From positions 1 through 64,000 of the forward strand of contig NZ_JAVKPH010000011.1 in NCBI RefSeq assembly GCF_031432425.1: a stretch of DNA of 64,000 nucleotides, written 5' to 3'. How positions within the stretch are numbered: position 1 is the first letter of the stretch; every line of letters starts with the position of its first letter. The translations under genes were made by a program, and so were the position numbers. The notes below the pieces were generated by a model, which saw only the letters and a program-made list of their open reading frames with translations, was not told where the DNA came from and ran no database searches. Shown in pieces: positions 42,426 to 50,686 of this stretch. The DNA is from Ruixingdingia sedimenti (GTDB lineage Bacteria; Pseudomonadota; Alphaproteobacteria; Rhodobacterales; Rhodobacteraceae).

Positions 42426-42948
42426 GATGGACCTCTTCCTCCCGGTCGAGCGGTTGGGCAAAGACCAGCGGCACCGCCAGCGCAAAGGCCGCGGCCACGC
42501 CCAGCCACACCGGGCCGAGCGGCGCGCCCATCTGCACCGTCGCGCGCCGTTCGGCCAGCGCGTCCAGCCCGTAGCCCAGCATCTTCCATGCCACCGCCGC
42601 CAGCACGGCGGCGGACACGGCCCGCGTCAGCGCCACCAGCATGCGCCGCGCCGGGCGGGGCAGGCGGTCGGACAGGAAGGTGATCGACACCAGCATCCCC
42701 CGCGCCGCCCCCACCCCCAGGCAGGGCGCCATCGCCAGCGGCATGAGGATGAAGCCCATGTCGCTCATCCAGCCGAGGGGGGCGTTGAACAGATAGCGCA
42801 TCAGCACGTTGCTGCTGACCAGCAGGACATAGACGCAGATCAGCGCCATCGAGATCATCGACAGCGCATCCGCAAGCCGCTGCCCGGCCGCCACATAGCC
42901 GGCGCGGAACCCCCGCGCCGGCCCGCCGAGGGCACCCTCATTCGCCAC
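42418..42948 (-). CDS. TRAP transporter small permease (DctQ), system 3
   Basis: A 176-residue protein with four hydrophobic segments (about 28-50, 60-82, 100-125, 145-165) and the DctQ-type LMRYLFNAPLGWMSDMGF. No ATG fits well; the GTG at 42948 is taken as start because GGAG lies 9 bp before it and it overlaps the dctP end by 11 bp, a common coupling layout. The aromatic WM in place of W(T/S)EE is a divergent form of the motif. Confidence 0.85.
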   Translation of the reverse strand: MANEGALGGPARGFRAGYVAAGQRLADALSMISMALICVYVLLVSSNVLMRYLFNAPLGWMSDMGFILMPLAMAPCLGVGAARGMLVSITFLSDRLPRPARRMLVALTRAVSAAVLAAVAWKMLGYGLDALAERRATVQMGAPLGPVWLGVAAAFALAVPLVFAQPLDREEEVHHG

Positions 42949-43954
42949 GAAGCGACTCCAGCGTCTTGATGGCGAAGTCGTAGACCGCCGCGCGCTCGGC
43001 GCCCTGCGCGGCCCAGTCGCGGCCCACGGCGGCGACCTTTTCCAGATAGGCCGCGCGCGCGGCGTCATCCAGCACCAGTTCCGAATGGCCCGGCTTGGCG
43101 GTGATCTTGGCGAAATAGGTCTCGTCCTGTTCGTGGAAGATCGCGCCCGTCGCCTCGGCGAAGGCCATGCCGCCATGCTTTTCGAAGGCCGCCTTGGCCG
43201 GGGCGGGCAGCTTTTCCCATGTGCCGAGGTTCATCGGCAGCATCAGCGCCGCCGAACCCATCGGCACGCGGATATGCTGCACCGCCACCTCGCTGGCGCG
43301 GAAGGCGTCGAGCGAGGCCGCCCCCATCACCGCGCCGTCCACGGTGCCGCGCGAAATCGCCTCTGCCACCTCGGTCGAGGCGAGGCCGGTGACGGGCACG
43401 CCGCCCAGGATGGTGACGCCATCGGCCTGCGGCTTGCCCACCGCGCGCAGGCTCTTGCCCGTCAGCCCGTCGAGGCCCGCAACGGGATCGCGCAGGTGGA
43501 TCGCGTTCATGTCGGAACTGAAGACACCCAGCACCCGGGTGCGTTCGGGGGTTTCCAGCAGGCCCGCCGCATAGGCCGCCGCCAGCACCGCCGCGCCCTC
43601 GCGCGCGTCGTGGATCAGGCCCGGGATCTCGACGATGCCATAGCGGTCATAGGCCCCGGGGGTGAAGCCGGGCACCACGAAGGCCACATCGGCCACGCCG
43701 TCCTGCACCAGTTTCAGCTGTTCCGCCGGGTTCCGGCCGAGCGTGCCGCCGGGAAACAGCTGATAGTCCAGCGTGCCTTCGGCATCGGCCACCACGCGGT
43801 CGAGAAAGCCCTTGATGACCTGTTCGTTCACGAAATTGCCCGCGGGCGCATAGGACGACACGCGCAGCTTGATCGTGTCGGCCGCGGCCGGGCCGCCAAG
43901 CGCCGCCAGCGCCGCAAGGCAAAGGCCGGCAAGGGGCCGGGTAAGGTGTTTCAT
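42938..43954 (-). CDS. TRAP solute-binding protein (DctP), system 3
   Basis: A 338-residue periplasmic binding protein with a Sec signal peptide ending near residue 25 (LAALAALGGPAAADTIK). The carboxylate-binding arginine is in GKSLRAVGKPQADG (about residue 169). The ATG follows a GGGAGGAATG site. It lies 80 bp downstream of the thiolase-like gene, the only sizeable gap in this operon. Likely ligand: the aromatic, cyclic or branched acid activated by the neighbouring CoA ligase (inference). Confidence 0.93.
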   Translation of the reverse strand: MKHLTRPLAGLCLAALAALGGPAAADTIKLRVSSYAPAGNFVNEQVIKGFLDRVVADAEGTLDYQLFPGGTLGRNPAEQLKLVQDGVADVAFVVPGFTPGAYDRYGIVEIPGLIHDAREGAAVLAAAYAAGLLETPERTRVLGVFSSDMNAIHLRDPVAGLDGLTGKSLRAVGKPQADGVTILGGVPVTGLASTEVAEAISRGTVDGAVMGAASLDAFRASEVAVQHIRVPMGSAALMLPMNLGTWEKLPAPAKAAFEKHGGMAFAEATGAIFHEQDETYFAKITAKPGHSELVLDDAARAAYLEKVAAVGRDWAAQGAERAAVYDFAIKTLESLRGE

Positions 43955-44034
43955 GCGTCATTCCTCCCGTTGGGGGCCGCCGCCCCGTTGCGTTCTGCCC
44001 GGCCCGGTTTTTTCGGGCATCGGGCCGGGCCGCG

Positions 44035-45165
44035 TCACAGATCGACGCGGCCCCAGACCTGCGCGAGGCAGGTGGATCCCGCCCCCAGCATGTGGCACAG
44101 CGCCAGCCGGTCGGCCGTGGTGCGGAAACGGCGCAGCGTCTCGATCGCCTGGAACACGCCCGAGGGCCCGCCCGGATGGCCGCGCCCGATCAGCCCGCCA
44201 TCGGTGGAAAACTCGGGCAGGCCGAAGCGGTCGCGCGACCCGGGGCCGAAGGCGCCCTGTGCGGCCAGCGCGTCCGCCCCGCCTTCGGGCGCGAAGCCCA
44301 GAAGTTCGTAATAGACCAGTTCCTCGATGGCGAAGGCGTCGTGGATCTGAACGGCGTCGAGATCCTCGCGCCGCCGTCCGGCCCTGGCCAGCGCCGCGTC
44401 GGCGGCGGCGCGCGTGATCGCGGGCGGGCCGACGATGGCGCCCTCGATGATGTGATGGGGGCCCGGTTCCTCTGACCGGAACTCTGCCGCCTCCAGCCGG
44501 GCCACGGTGGCGGGGGGGCGGGGCAGGCTGTCCAGCCCCTTGCGGGTGCACAGCACCACCGCCGCCGCGCCATAGACCCATTGGGTGCACATCAGCGCCG
44601 TCAGCGGATCGGCCACCGGGCGGCTGGCCAGCACGTCCGCCACCGTCACCGCATGGTCCGGGCGGCGCGAGGCGAAGGGGATGGCGCGGGCGTTGTTGAT
44701 GTTCTTGGCCGCGATGCGGGCCAGCGTTTCCGGCGTGGTGCCGCAATCGTGCATCCGCCGCCGCGCCCACATGCCGAACAGCGCCGGCGGCGGCAGATAG
44801 CCCTGCGCGGCGATGGGGTCGTCCAGCGTCGTCGGCACGTCATAGCCGATGACCAGAACCCGGTCCGCCCCGCCCGCGCGCATCGCATCCGCTGCCGCAT
44901 GGATCGCGGCAAGGCCCGAGGCGGAGGCATTCGTCACCTGCACCACCGGGATGCCGGTCAGCCCGAATTCCTTGCCCACCAGCACCGCGGCGGGCGAGGT
45001 CGGCATCGCCACGCCGCAATAGAGCGCGTCCATGTCCGCATAGGTCAGCCCCGCATCCTGCAAGGCCGCCACCCCCGCCTGCCGCGCCAGCACCCGGCCG
45101 GACCCGAGCGGGTGTTTGCTGCTGACCGGCACCGCGCCGCCCGATACGACGAAAACCTCAGTCAC
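44035..45165 (-). CDS. thiolase-like protein (SCP2/lipid-transfer type) lacking the nucleophilic cysteine
   Basis: A 376-residue member of the SCP2-thiolase/lipid-transfer-protein family. The fold is intact (GGLIGRGHPGGPSGVFQAIE near 325-345 keeps the GHP histidine, and CHMLGAGSTC the C-terminal cysteine loop). At the position of the acyl-accepting cysteine, however, it reads VTNASASG with Ser81. Members paired with DUF35 proteins include the retro-aldol lyase Ltp2-ChsH2 and BbsAB, so an aldol-type C-C cleavage of an acyl-CoA is as likely as thiolysis. The GTG at 45165 overlaps the DUF35 stop by 8 bp, so the two are translationally coupled and probably form a complex. Confidence 0.85.
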   Translation of the reverse strand: MTEVFVVSGGAVPVSSKHPLGSGRVLARQAGVAALQDAGLTYADMDALYCGVAMPTSPAAVLVGKEFGLTGIPVVQVTNASASGLAAIHAAADAMRAGGADRVLVIGYDVPTTLDDPIAAQGYLPPPALFGMWARRRMHDCGTTPETLARIAAKNINNARAIPFASRRPDHAVTVADVLASRPVADPLTALMCTQWVYGAAAVVLCTRKGLDSLPRPPATVARLEAAEFRSEEPGPHHIIEGAIVGPPAITRAAADAALARAGRRREDLDAVQIHDAFAIEELVYYELLGFAPEGGADALAAQGAFGPGSRDRFGLPEFSTDGGLIGRGHPGGPSGVFQAIETLRRFRTTADRLALCHMLGAGSTCLAQVWGRVDL

Positions 45166-45475
45166 GCACGAACCTCCATCCCGCGCCGTCGGGGGCGATG
45201 TCCAGCCGGTAGGGGGCGCCGATGTCGTGGGGGCCCTCGCCCAGTTCGGTCTGGATGCGCACGGCCTCGGGCAGGTCCACCTGGCCGTAAAAGCGCCCGG
45301 CAAAGCGGGTCCAGGTGTAGAGGATGCCGCGGTCGGACAGTGCGATTTCCGTGCAGGGCCGCAGGCTGCCGTCGGTGGACAGGGGGCGGAAGGGGAAGTG
45401 GCAGGCGCCGCTTGCGGGGTCGCGGGCGCCGCGCAGGCGGGGCGCGCCGGCGGAATCGGTCGTCAGGTCGGCCAT
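45158..45475 (-). CDS. DUF35/OB-fold partner of the thiolase-like protein
   Basis: A 105-residue DUF35-type protein: a short N-terminal zinc-ribbon-like part (about 14-40, CHFPFRP...PC) and an OB-fold (about 45-100, with GILYTWTRF, which resembles the conserved G-x-hydrophobic-x-S/T strand). Only two cysteines remain of the usual CxxC pair of pairs, so the zinc site is probably lost. Such proteins are obligate partners of SCP2-type thiolases or aldolases. The ATG at 45475 follows AGGGA. First gene of the minus-strand operon. Confidence 0.75.
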   Translation of the reverse strand: MADLTTDSAGAPRLRGARDPASGACHFPFRPLSTDGSLRPCTEIALSDRGILYTWTRFAGRFYGQVDLPEAVRIQTELGEGPHDIGAPYRLDIAPDGAGWRFVRD

Positions 45476-45513
45476 GGGATCCCTGCGAATCAATCTTGTT
45501 CCAGATATTATCA

Positions 45514-45523
45514 ATAGATCTAT
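45514..45523. promoter_or_regulatory. ATAGATCTAT operator-like palindrome, site 1
   Basis: A perfect 10-bp palindrome 38 bp upstream of the DUF35 start, embedded in an outer ATTATC/GATAAT pair (45507-45532). A one-mismatch copy lies at 45750-45759 in front of the ligase gene. Confidence 0.5.
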
Positions 45524-45749
45524 CGGGATAATGCAAGCGAATGATTTCCCGCTCGCGGCCCCACCGGGCCGGGTGCCGCGGACGGCGATGGATGTGTCAG
45601 CCATGCATGGGATTCAGGCGGTGGCTGATAGCGGCCGCAGCGGCTTTCCCCTATGCTACCCTGCGGCTTTTCCTTGCTGGAATGTGCCGGGCCGCGGTGC
45701 ATCCCGGGCCTTTCCTGCGCATTTTGCTATTGCATGATCGGTAATACTG

Positions 45750-45759
45750 ATAGATTTAT
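45750..45759. promoter_or_regulatory. ATAGATTTAT operator-like site 2
   Basis: Differs from site 1 by one base and lies 29 bp upstream of the ligase ATG. Position near both starts suggests a repressor; the TetR product encoded at 60956 is one candidate but is 15 kb away. Confidence 0.45.
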
Positions 45760-45788
45760 AGACAACAAGCCTGGACCGGGAGGGGCCC

Positions 45789-47333
45789 ATGAGCATTCCG
45801 ATCAGCATCCTGCGGGCGGCGCAGGTGTTTCCGCACAATGCCGCCATCCGCCATGCCGGCCGCGACATCGGCTGGGCCGAGGCGGCCGACCGCATCGCCC
45901 GGCTGGCCGGCGGGCTGCGCGGCCTTGGCCTGCGGCCGGGCGAGGCGCTGGCGATTCTGTCCGCCAATGTGCCCGAGAACATGGAAATCACCTATGCCGC
46001 GATCTGGGCCGGCATCGTGATCGTGCCGCTGAACACGCGGCTGTCGGCGGCGGAGCTCGACGACATCCTGCGCCGCAGCGGCAGCCGCTTTCTGGCCTAC
46101 GACCGGCGCAATGCGGCGCGGGCGGCGCAGGTCGGCGCCCCGCTGGCCGGGCTGATCGCGCTGGAACCCGGCGAGGGCCAGCCGGGCGGCACGCCCTGGG
46201 GCAGGCTGCTGGATGGCCCCGCCGCGCCGATGCACGACGCCCGGCCCGAGGATCTGCTGGGCGTCTACTATACCGGCGGCACCACCGGCACCCCCAAGGG
46301 GGTGGAACTGACGCACAACGCCTTCCATGTCTCGACGCTCGATATCCAGATCGAGGTGCGGTTCCGCCCCGATGACGTCTACCTGCACGCCGCGCCCTTC
46401 TTCCACCTTGCCGACTGCGGCCTTGGCCATGCCCTGACCTATGCCGGAGGCACGCATTGCTTTCTGCCCGAACCGGCGCCGGGGGCGATCCTGCAATCGC
46501 TCGGCCGCGACCGGCTGACCGCGCTGATGGCGGTGCCGACCAGCTTTCACGACCTGCTGAACCATATCCCCGAGGGCACGGTGCTGCCCGAGGTGCGCCA
46601 TGTCGTCTATGGCGCGGCGGCGATGTCGGTGCCGCTGCTGCGGCGGATGATGCGGGTCTTTCCCAACGGCCGCTTCGTGCAGTTCTACGGCCAGACCGAA
46701 CTGTGCGGCGGCTGCAACGTGCTGCGCCCCGAGGATCACCACCCCGACAACCCGCGGCTGGCCACGGTGGGCCGGGCGATGGCCTCGGCCCAGGTGCGCA
46801 TCGCCGATGCCGCGGGCAACGAGGCGCCGCGCGGCGTGGCCGGGGAAATCCAGGTCAAGGGATATATCCAGATGCGCGGCTACAAGGACGATCCCGTCCG
46901 CACCGCCGACACCTTCGCCGATGGCTGGCTGCGCACCGGCGACGTGGGCGTGATGGACGAGGCGGGCTATGTCGCCATCGTGGACCGGATCAAGGACATG
47001 ATCGTCTCGGGCGGCGAGAACGTCTTTTCCGGCGAGGTCGAGGCCGCGCTGGCGCGCCATCCGGCCGTGGCGCAATGCGCCGTCATCGGCCTGCCGCATC
47101 CCCGCTGGGGCGAGGCGGTGCATGCCGTCGTCGTCGCCCGCGGGGGCGATACGCCCGCGCCCGACGATCTGGTCGCGCATTGCCGGGCGCTGATCGCCGC
47201 CTACAAATGCCCCAAATCCGTCTCTTTCGCCGCGGCCCTGCCGCTGAGCGCGGTCGGCAAGGTCCGCAAGGATCTGCTGCGCGCCGAACTGCTTGCGGCG
47301 CAGCGCGCCCCGGACCCGAAGGACATCCGATGA
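45789..47333 (+). CDS. acyl-CoA synthetase (AMP-forming, class I adenylating)
   Basis: A 514-residue ATP-dependent CoA ligase. Visible motifs are the P-loop-like YYTGGTTGTPKGVELTH (about 159-175), the YGQTE adenine/AMP motif (about 300-304), DGWLRTGDVG (about 378-387) and the C-terminal catalytic lysine region SAVGKVRKD (near 490). It activates a carboxylic acid to its CoA thioester via an acyl-AMP. Context (acyl-CoA dehydrogenase, hydratase/dehydrogenase, thiolase-like protein, TRAP system 3) suggests an imported aromatic, cyclic or branched acid. GGGAGGGGCCC precedes the ATG. Its stop overlaps the next start (ATGA). Confidence 0.92.
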   Translation: MSIPISILRAAQVFPHNAAIRHAGRDIGWAEAADRIARLAGGLRGLGLRPGEALAILSANVPENMEITYAAIWAGIVIVPLNTRLSAAELDDILRRSGSRFLAYDRRNAARAAQVGAPLAGLIALEPGEGQPGGTPWGRLLDGPAAPMHDARPEDLLGVYYTGGTTGTPKGVELTHNAFHVSTLDIQIEVRFRPDDVYLHAAPFFHLADCGLGHALTYAGGTHCFLPEPAPGAILQSLGRDRLTALMAVPTSFHDLLNHIPEGTVLPEVRHVVYGAAAMSVPLLRRMMRVFPNGRFVQFYGQTELCGGCNVLRPEDHHPDNPRLATVGRAMASAQVRIADAAGNEAPRGVAGEIQVKGYIQMRGYKDDPVRTADTFADGWLRTGDVGVMDEAGYVAIVDRIKDMIVSGGENVFSGEVEAALARHPAVAQCAVIGLPHPRWGEAVHAVVVARGGDTPAPDDLVAHCRALIAAYKCPKSVSFAAALPLSAVGKVRKDLLRAELLAAQRAPDPKDIR

Positions 47334-48475
47334 TCGACGATACCAGCCGCCATCTTTTCGGCGAGGACCACGCCATCTTCCGCGCGCAGGTCCGCAGCTT
47401 TCTGGACCGCGAGGCCGTGCCCCATCACGACCGCTGGGAACGCGAGGGCATGGTCAGCCGCGCGGTCTGGCAGGCGGCGGGCGCGCAGGGCCTGCTGTGC
47501 CCGACCGTGCCCGAAGCCTATGGCGGCGCGGGGGCGGACCCGCTCTTTTCCGTCGTGGTGGTCGAGGAACTGGCGCGCGCCGGCACCTCCGGTCTGGGGT
47601 TCTGGGTCCATTCCGAAATGGCCGTGCCCTATCTGGTGAATTTCGGCACCGAGGCGCAGAAGCACCGCTGGCTGCCCGGCGTCGTCAGCGGCGACACCAT
47701 CGCCGCCGTCGCCATGACCGAACCCGATTCCGGGTCCGACCTGCGGGGCATGCGCACGCGCGCCACGCGGCAGGCCGATGGCGGCTGGCTGCTGAAGGGG
47801 CAGAAGGTCTTCATCTCGAACGGGCAGATGGCCGATCTGGTGATCGTCGCCGCCAAGACCGAGGTCGAGGGCAAGGACCGCATTTCCCTGTTCCTGCTCG
47901 ACGCGCGGTCCGAGGGGTTCCGGCGCGGGCGCAACCTCGACAAGCTCGGCGTGCATGCGCAGGATACGTCGGAACTGTTCTTCGACGACATCCGCCTGCC
48001 GCCCGATGCGCTTCTGGGCGAGGCGGGCGAGGGTTTCGCCTATCTGCGCCGCGGGCTGGTCCGCGAACGGATGATCATCGCGGCGTCCTGCATAGCCAAG
48101 GCGGAACGCGCGCTGGCGCTGACGCTCGACCATGCCAGACAGCGGCGCATCTTCGGGCGGATGCTGTTGGATTACCAGAATACCCGTTTCGTGCTGGCCG
48201 ATGTCGCGCGCGACATCACCGTGGGGCGGGAATTCGTCGACGGCTTTCTTGCCCGCTGGCTGGCGGGGGGGCTGGACGAGACGAATGCCGCCATCGCCAA
48301 GCTCTGGACCACCGAAATGGTCGGGCGCGTCGCCGACGCCTGCCTGCAACTGTTCGGGGGCTGGGGCTACATGACCGAATATCCCATCGCGCGGCTCTGG
48401 GCCGAGGCGCGGGTCGAACGCATCGCGGGCGGCACGTCCGAGGTGATGCGCGACCTGATCGGCCGCAGCCTCTGA
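47330..48475 (+). CDS. acyl-CoA dehydrogenase
   Basis: A 381-residue FAD enzyme that introduces a 2,3-double bond into an acyl-CoA. Family signatures are AMTEPDSGSDL (about 126-136) and the C-terminal LFGGWGYMTEYPIARLW-type region. The usual short/medium-chain catalytic Glu is missing: the EGT motif reads GGT (Gly367). The base is instead probably Glu246 in LVRERMI, the position used by isovaleryl- and long-chain enzymes. This hints at a branched or bulky substrate. It overlaps the ligase stop by 4 bp and lies 31 bp before the hydratase/dehydrogenase gene. Confidence 0.92.
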   Translation: MIDDTSRHLFGEDHAIFRAQVRSFLDREAVPHHDRWEREGMVSRAVWQAAGAQGLLCPTVPEAYGGAGADPLFSVVVVEELARAGTSGLGFWVHSEMAVPYLVNFGTEAQKHRWLPGVVSGDTIAAVAMTEPDSGSDLRGMRTRATRQADGGWLLKGQKVFISNGQMADLVIVAAKTEVEGKDRISLFLLDARSEGFRRGRNLDKLGVHAQDTSELFFDDIRLPPDALLGEAGEGFAYLRRGLVRERMIIAASCIAKAERALALTLDHARQRRIFGRMLLDYQNTRFVLADVARDITVGREFVDGFLARWLAGGLDETNAAIAKLWTTEMVGRVADACLQLFGGWGYMTEYPIARLWAEARVERIAGGTSEVMRDLIGRSL

Positions 48476-48506
48476 CCCCTTTTCCGCACCATCCGAAGGA
48501 AATCCC

Positions 48507-50615
48507 ATGGCCATCATCACGCAGACGATGCAGGACGGCATCGCCGTCCTGACCTTCGACGATCCCGCAGCGGCGGTGAACACGCTCAGCTATGACGCGC
48601 TGACGGAACTGGAATCGCGGCTGGACGATCTGGCCGCAGCCCCGCCCCGGGGGGTGGTGATCGCCTCGGCCAAGGCGGCCTTCATCGCGGGGGCGAACCT
48701 GCGGCAGGTGCAGCAGATGCAGACCCCCGCCGATGCGCGCCGGGTGATCGACTGGGTGCACCGGATCCAGCGGCGGATCGAGACGATGCCGGTGCCGGTG
48801 GTGGCGGCGGTGAACGGGGTGGCGATGGGCGGCGGGCTGGAACTGGCGCTGGCCTGCCATGGCCGGGTGGCCACGCCGGACGCGCGGCTCGGCCTGCCGG
48901 AACTGGATCTGGGGCTGATGCCCGGCGCGGGGGGCACGCAGCGGCTGCCGCGCCTGATCGGCCTTGGCCCGGCGCTGGAGGTCATCCTCGGCGGCCGGGT
49001 GCTGACGGCGGCAGAGGCGCAGGCGATGGGCCTGATCGCCGCCCTCGCCCCGCCCGACCGGCTGGTGGCAGAGGCGGCGGCGCTGGCCGCGCGCATCGCC
49101 CCCGCGCAGCCCTGGGATGCCGCCGGCTGGACCGCGGCGCCCCCCGCCGGATCGCCCGAGGCCGCGGCGCTGCTGGCGGCGGCTGCGGTGCGCGCCGACA
49201 AGCGCCGGGGCGATGCCGACATCGCCGAGGCCGAGATCCTCGCCGTCATCCGCGAAGGCTATGCCCTGCCGTTGCAGGCTGCGCTGGCGCGCGAGGCCGA
49301 GGGGTTCGCGCGGCTTGCAGCCTCTGCCACCGCGAAGAACCGGATCCGCACCGGGTTTCTGGGGCCGCAGGTGCTGCGCGCGATGGGGTCGCGCCCGGCG
49401 GATGTGCCGCCCTGCGCCTTCCGCCGCATCGCGGTGGCGGGCGGCGGGCTGATGGGCGGGGGCATTGCCTTCACGGCGGCGCAGAACGGTATCGGCGTCG
49501 CGGTGATCGAGGCCGACGCGGCGGGGGCCGAACGTACCCGCGCCGCGCTGGCCCGCACCGCCGACCGGCTGGTCCGGCGCGGCAAGATGGATGCCGACAA
49601 GGCGGCGGCGATCCTGGGCCGCATCACGGTGCACGACACCATGCCCGACCTGCCGGACGTGCAGGCCGCCATCGAGGCGGTGCCCGAGGTGCCCGCGATC
49701 AAGGCCGGGGTGCTGGCGCGGCTGGCGGCGGCGCTGCCGGAAGGGGCGCTGATCGCGTCGAACACCTCGACCATGGCGATCGGCGGGCTGGCCGCGCATG
49801 TGCCGCAGCCCGGCCGCTTCATCGGCATGCATTTCTTTTCGCCGGTCGAGGTGATGCCGCTGCTGGAAATCATCTCGGGTCCCGGAACCGCGCCCGCGGC
49901 GCTGGCCGGGGCGCTGGATCTGGCGAAGGCGCTGCGCAAGCTGCCGATCACGGTGCAGGACGGGCCGGGTTTCTACACCAGCCGGATCGTCGGGTCCTAT
50001 ACCGGCGAGGCGCTGACCCTTCTGGCCGAGGGCGTGGCGCCCGGCGCCATCGACGCCGCCGCATTGGCCTTCGGCATGCCCATCGGGCCGCTGGCGATGG
50101 CCGATACGGTGGGCCTGCCGCTGCTGCGCGACATCTATGGCGCGCTGGCGGCCGGGGGCTCGCCCGTCGTCGCCCGGGGCTGCCGCGCGCAGGAGGCGCT
50201 GGCGGCGCTGGTCGGGGCGGGGCGGCGCGGGCGGCCGCAGGGGGGCATCTTCGACTATCCCGAGAATGGCGCCCCGCAGGGATGGGCCGGCCTTCCGGGC
50301 CTTTTTCCCGCCGATGGCCCCGCGCCCGATGCGGCGGCGATCAAGCGGCGGCTGTTCCATATCCAGGCGCTGGAATCCATCCGCGCGATGGAGGACGGCA
50401 TCATCACCGACCCCACCCAGATCGATGTCGCCTCGACCCTCGGCTGGGCCTTTCCGAAAAGCTGGGGGGGCGTGCTGTCCTATGTCGATACCCTCGGCGC
50501 GGCGCGGTTCGCCGCGGAATCCGAGGTGCTGGCCGCCGCGCATGGCCCCCGCTTCGCCCCGCCCGCGCTGTTGCGCCGGATGGCGGCAGAGGGCGGGCGG
50601 TTCCATCCGGTGTGA
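48507..50615 (+). CDS. enoyl-CoA hydratase/3-hydroxyacyl-CoA dehydrogenase fusion (FadB/FadJ-like)
   Basis: A 702-residue bifunctional beta-oxidation enzyme. The N-terminal crotonase domain (about 1-190) keeps both catalytic glutamates in MGGGLELALAC and LPELDLGLMPGAGG. The NAD domain starts near 312 (IAVAGGGLMGGGIAF), with the catalytic Ser/His/Glu set in IASNTSTMAIGGLA and GMHFFSPVEVMP; two C-terminal dimer domains follow. It hydrates the enoyl-CoA and oxidises the product to the 3-oxoacyl-CoA, or to the hydroxyacyl-CoA used by the nearby aldolase-like pair. GAAGGAAA precedes the ATG. It ends the plus-strand operon. Confidence 0.94.
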   Translation: MAIITQTMQDGIAVLTFDDPAAAVNTLSYDALTELESRLDDLAAAPPRGVVIASAKAAFIAGANLRQVQQMQTPADARRVIDWVHRIQRRIETMPVPVVAAVNGVAMGGGLELALACHGRVATPDARLGLPELDLGLMPGAGGTQRLPRLIGLGPALEVILGGRVLTAAEAQAMGLIAALAPPDRLVAEAAALAARIAPAQPWDAAGWTAAPPAGSPEAAALLAAAAVRADKRRGDADIAEAEILAVIREGYALPLQAALAREAEGFARLAASATAKNRIRTGFLGPQVLRAMGSRPADVPPCAFRRIAVAGGGLMGGGIAFTAAQNGIGVAVIEADAAGAERTRAALARTADRLVRRGKMDADKAAAILGRITVHDTMPDLPDVQAAIEAVPEVPAIKAGVLARLAAALPEGALIASNTSTMAIGGLAAHVPQPGRFIGMHFFSPVEVMPLLEIISGPGTAPAALAGALDLAKALRKLPITVQDGPGFYTSRIVGSYTGEALTLLAEGVAPGAIDAAALAFGMPIGPLAMADTVGLPLLRDIYGALAAGGSPVVARGCRAQEALAALVGAGRRGRPQGGIFDYPENGAPQGWAGLPGLFPADGPAPDAAAIKRRLFHIQALESIRAMEDGIITDPTQIDVASTLGWAFPKSWGGVLSYVDTLGAARFAAESEVLAAAHGPRFAPPALLRRMAAEGGRFHPV

Positions 50616-50686
50616 CCGCGACCTGCGGCAAAGGCAAAGGGGCGGCATCCGCGGGTGCCGCCCCCTTGCCCGCCCGTGTTGCGGGT

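Larger units (their letters stand above)
45476..45788. other. 313-bp divergent promoter region between DUF35 and CoA ligase genes
   Basis: No gene is seen. It has two A/T-rich ends, each near a start codon and each with an ATAGAT(C/T)TAT motif, and a GC-richer middle. Read outward, both ends also share CTTGTT and ATGCAA blocks around the motif, so one regulator probably controls both operons. Confidence 0.7.
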
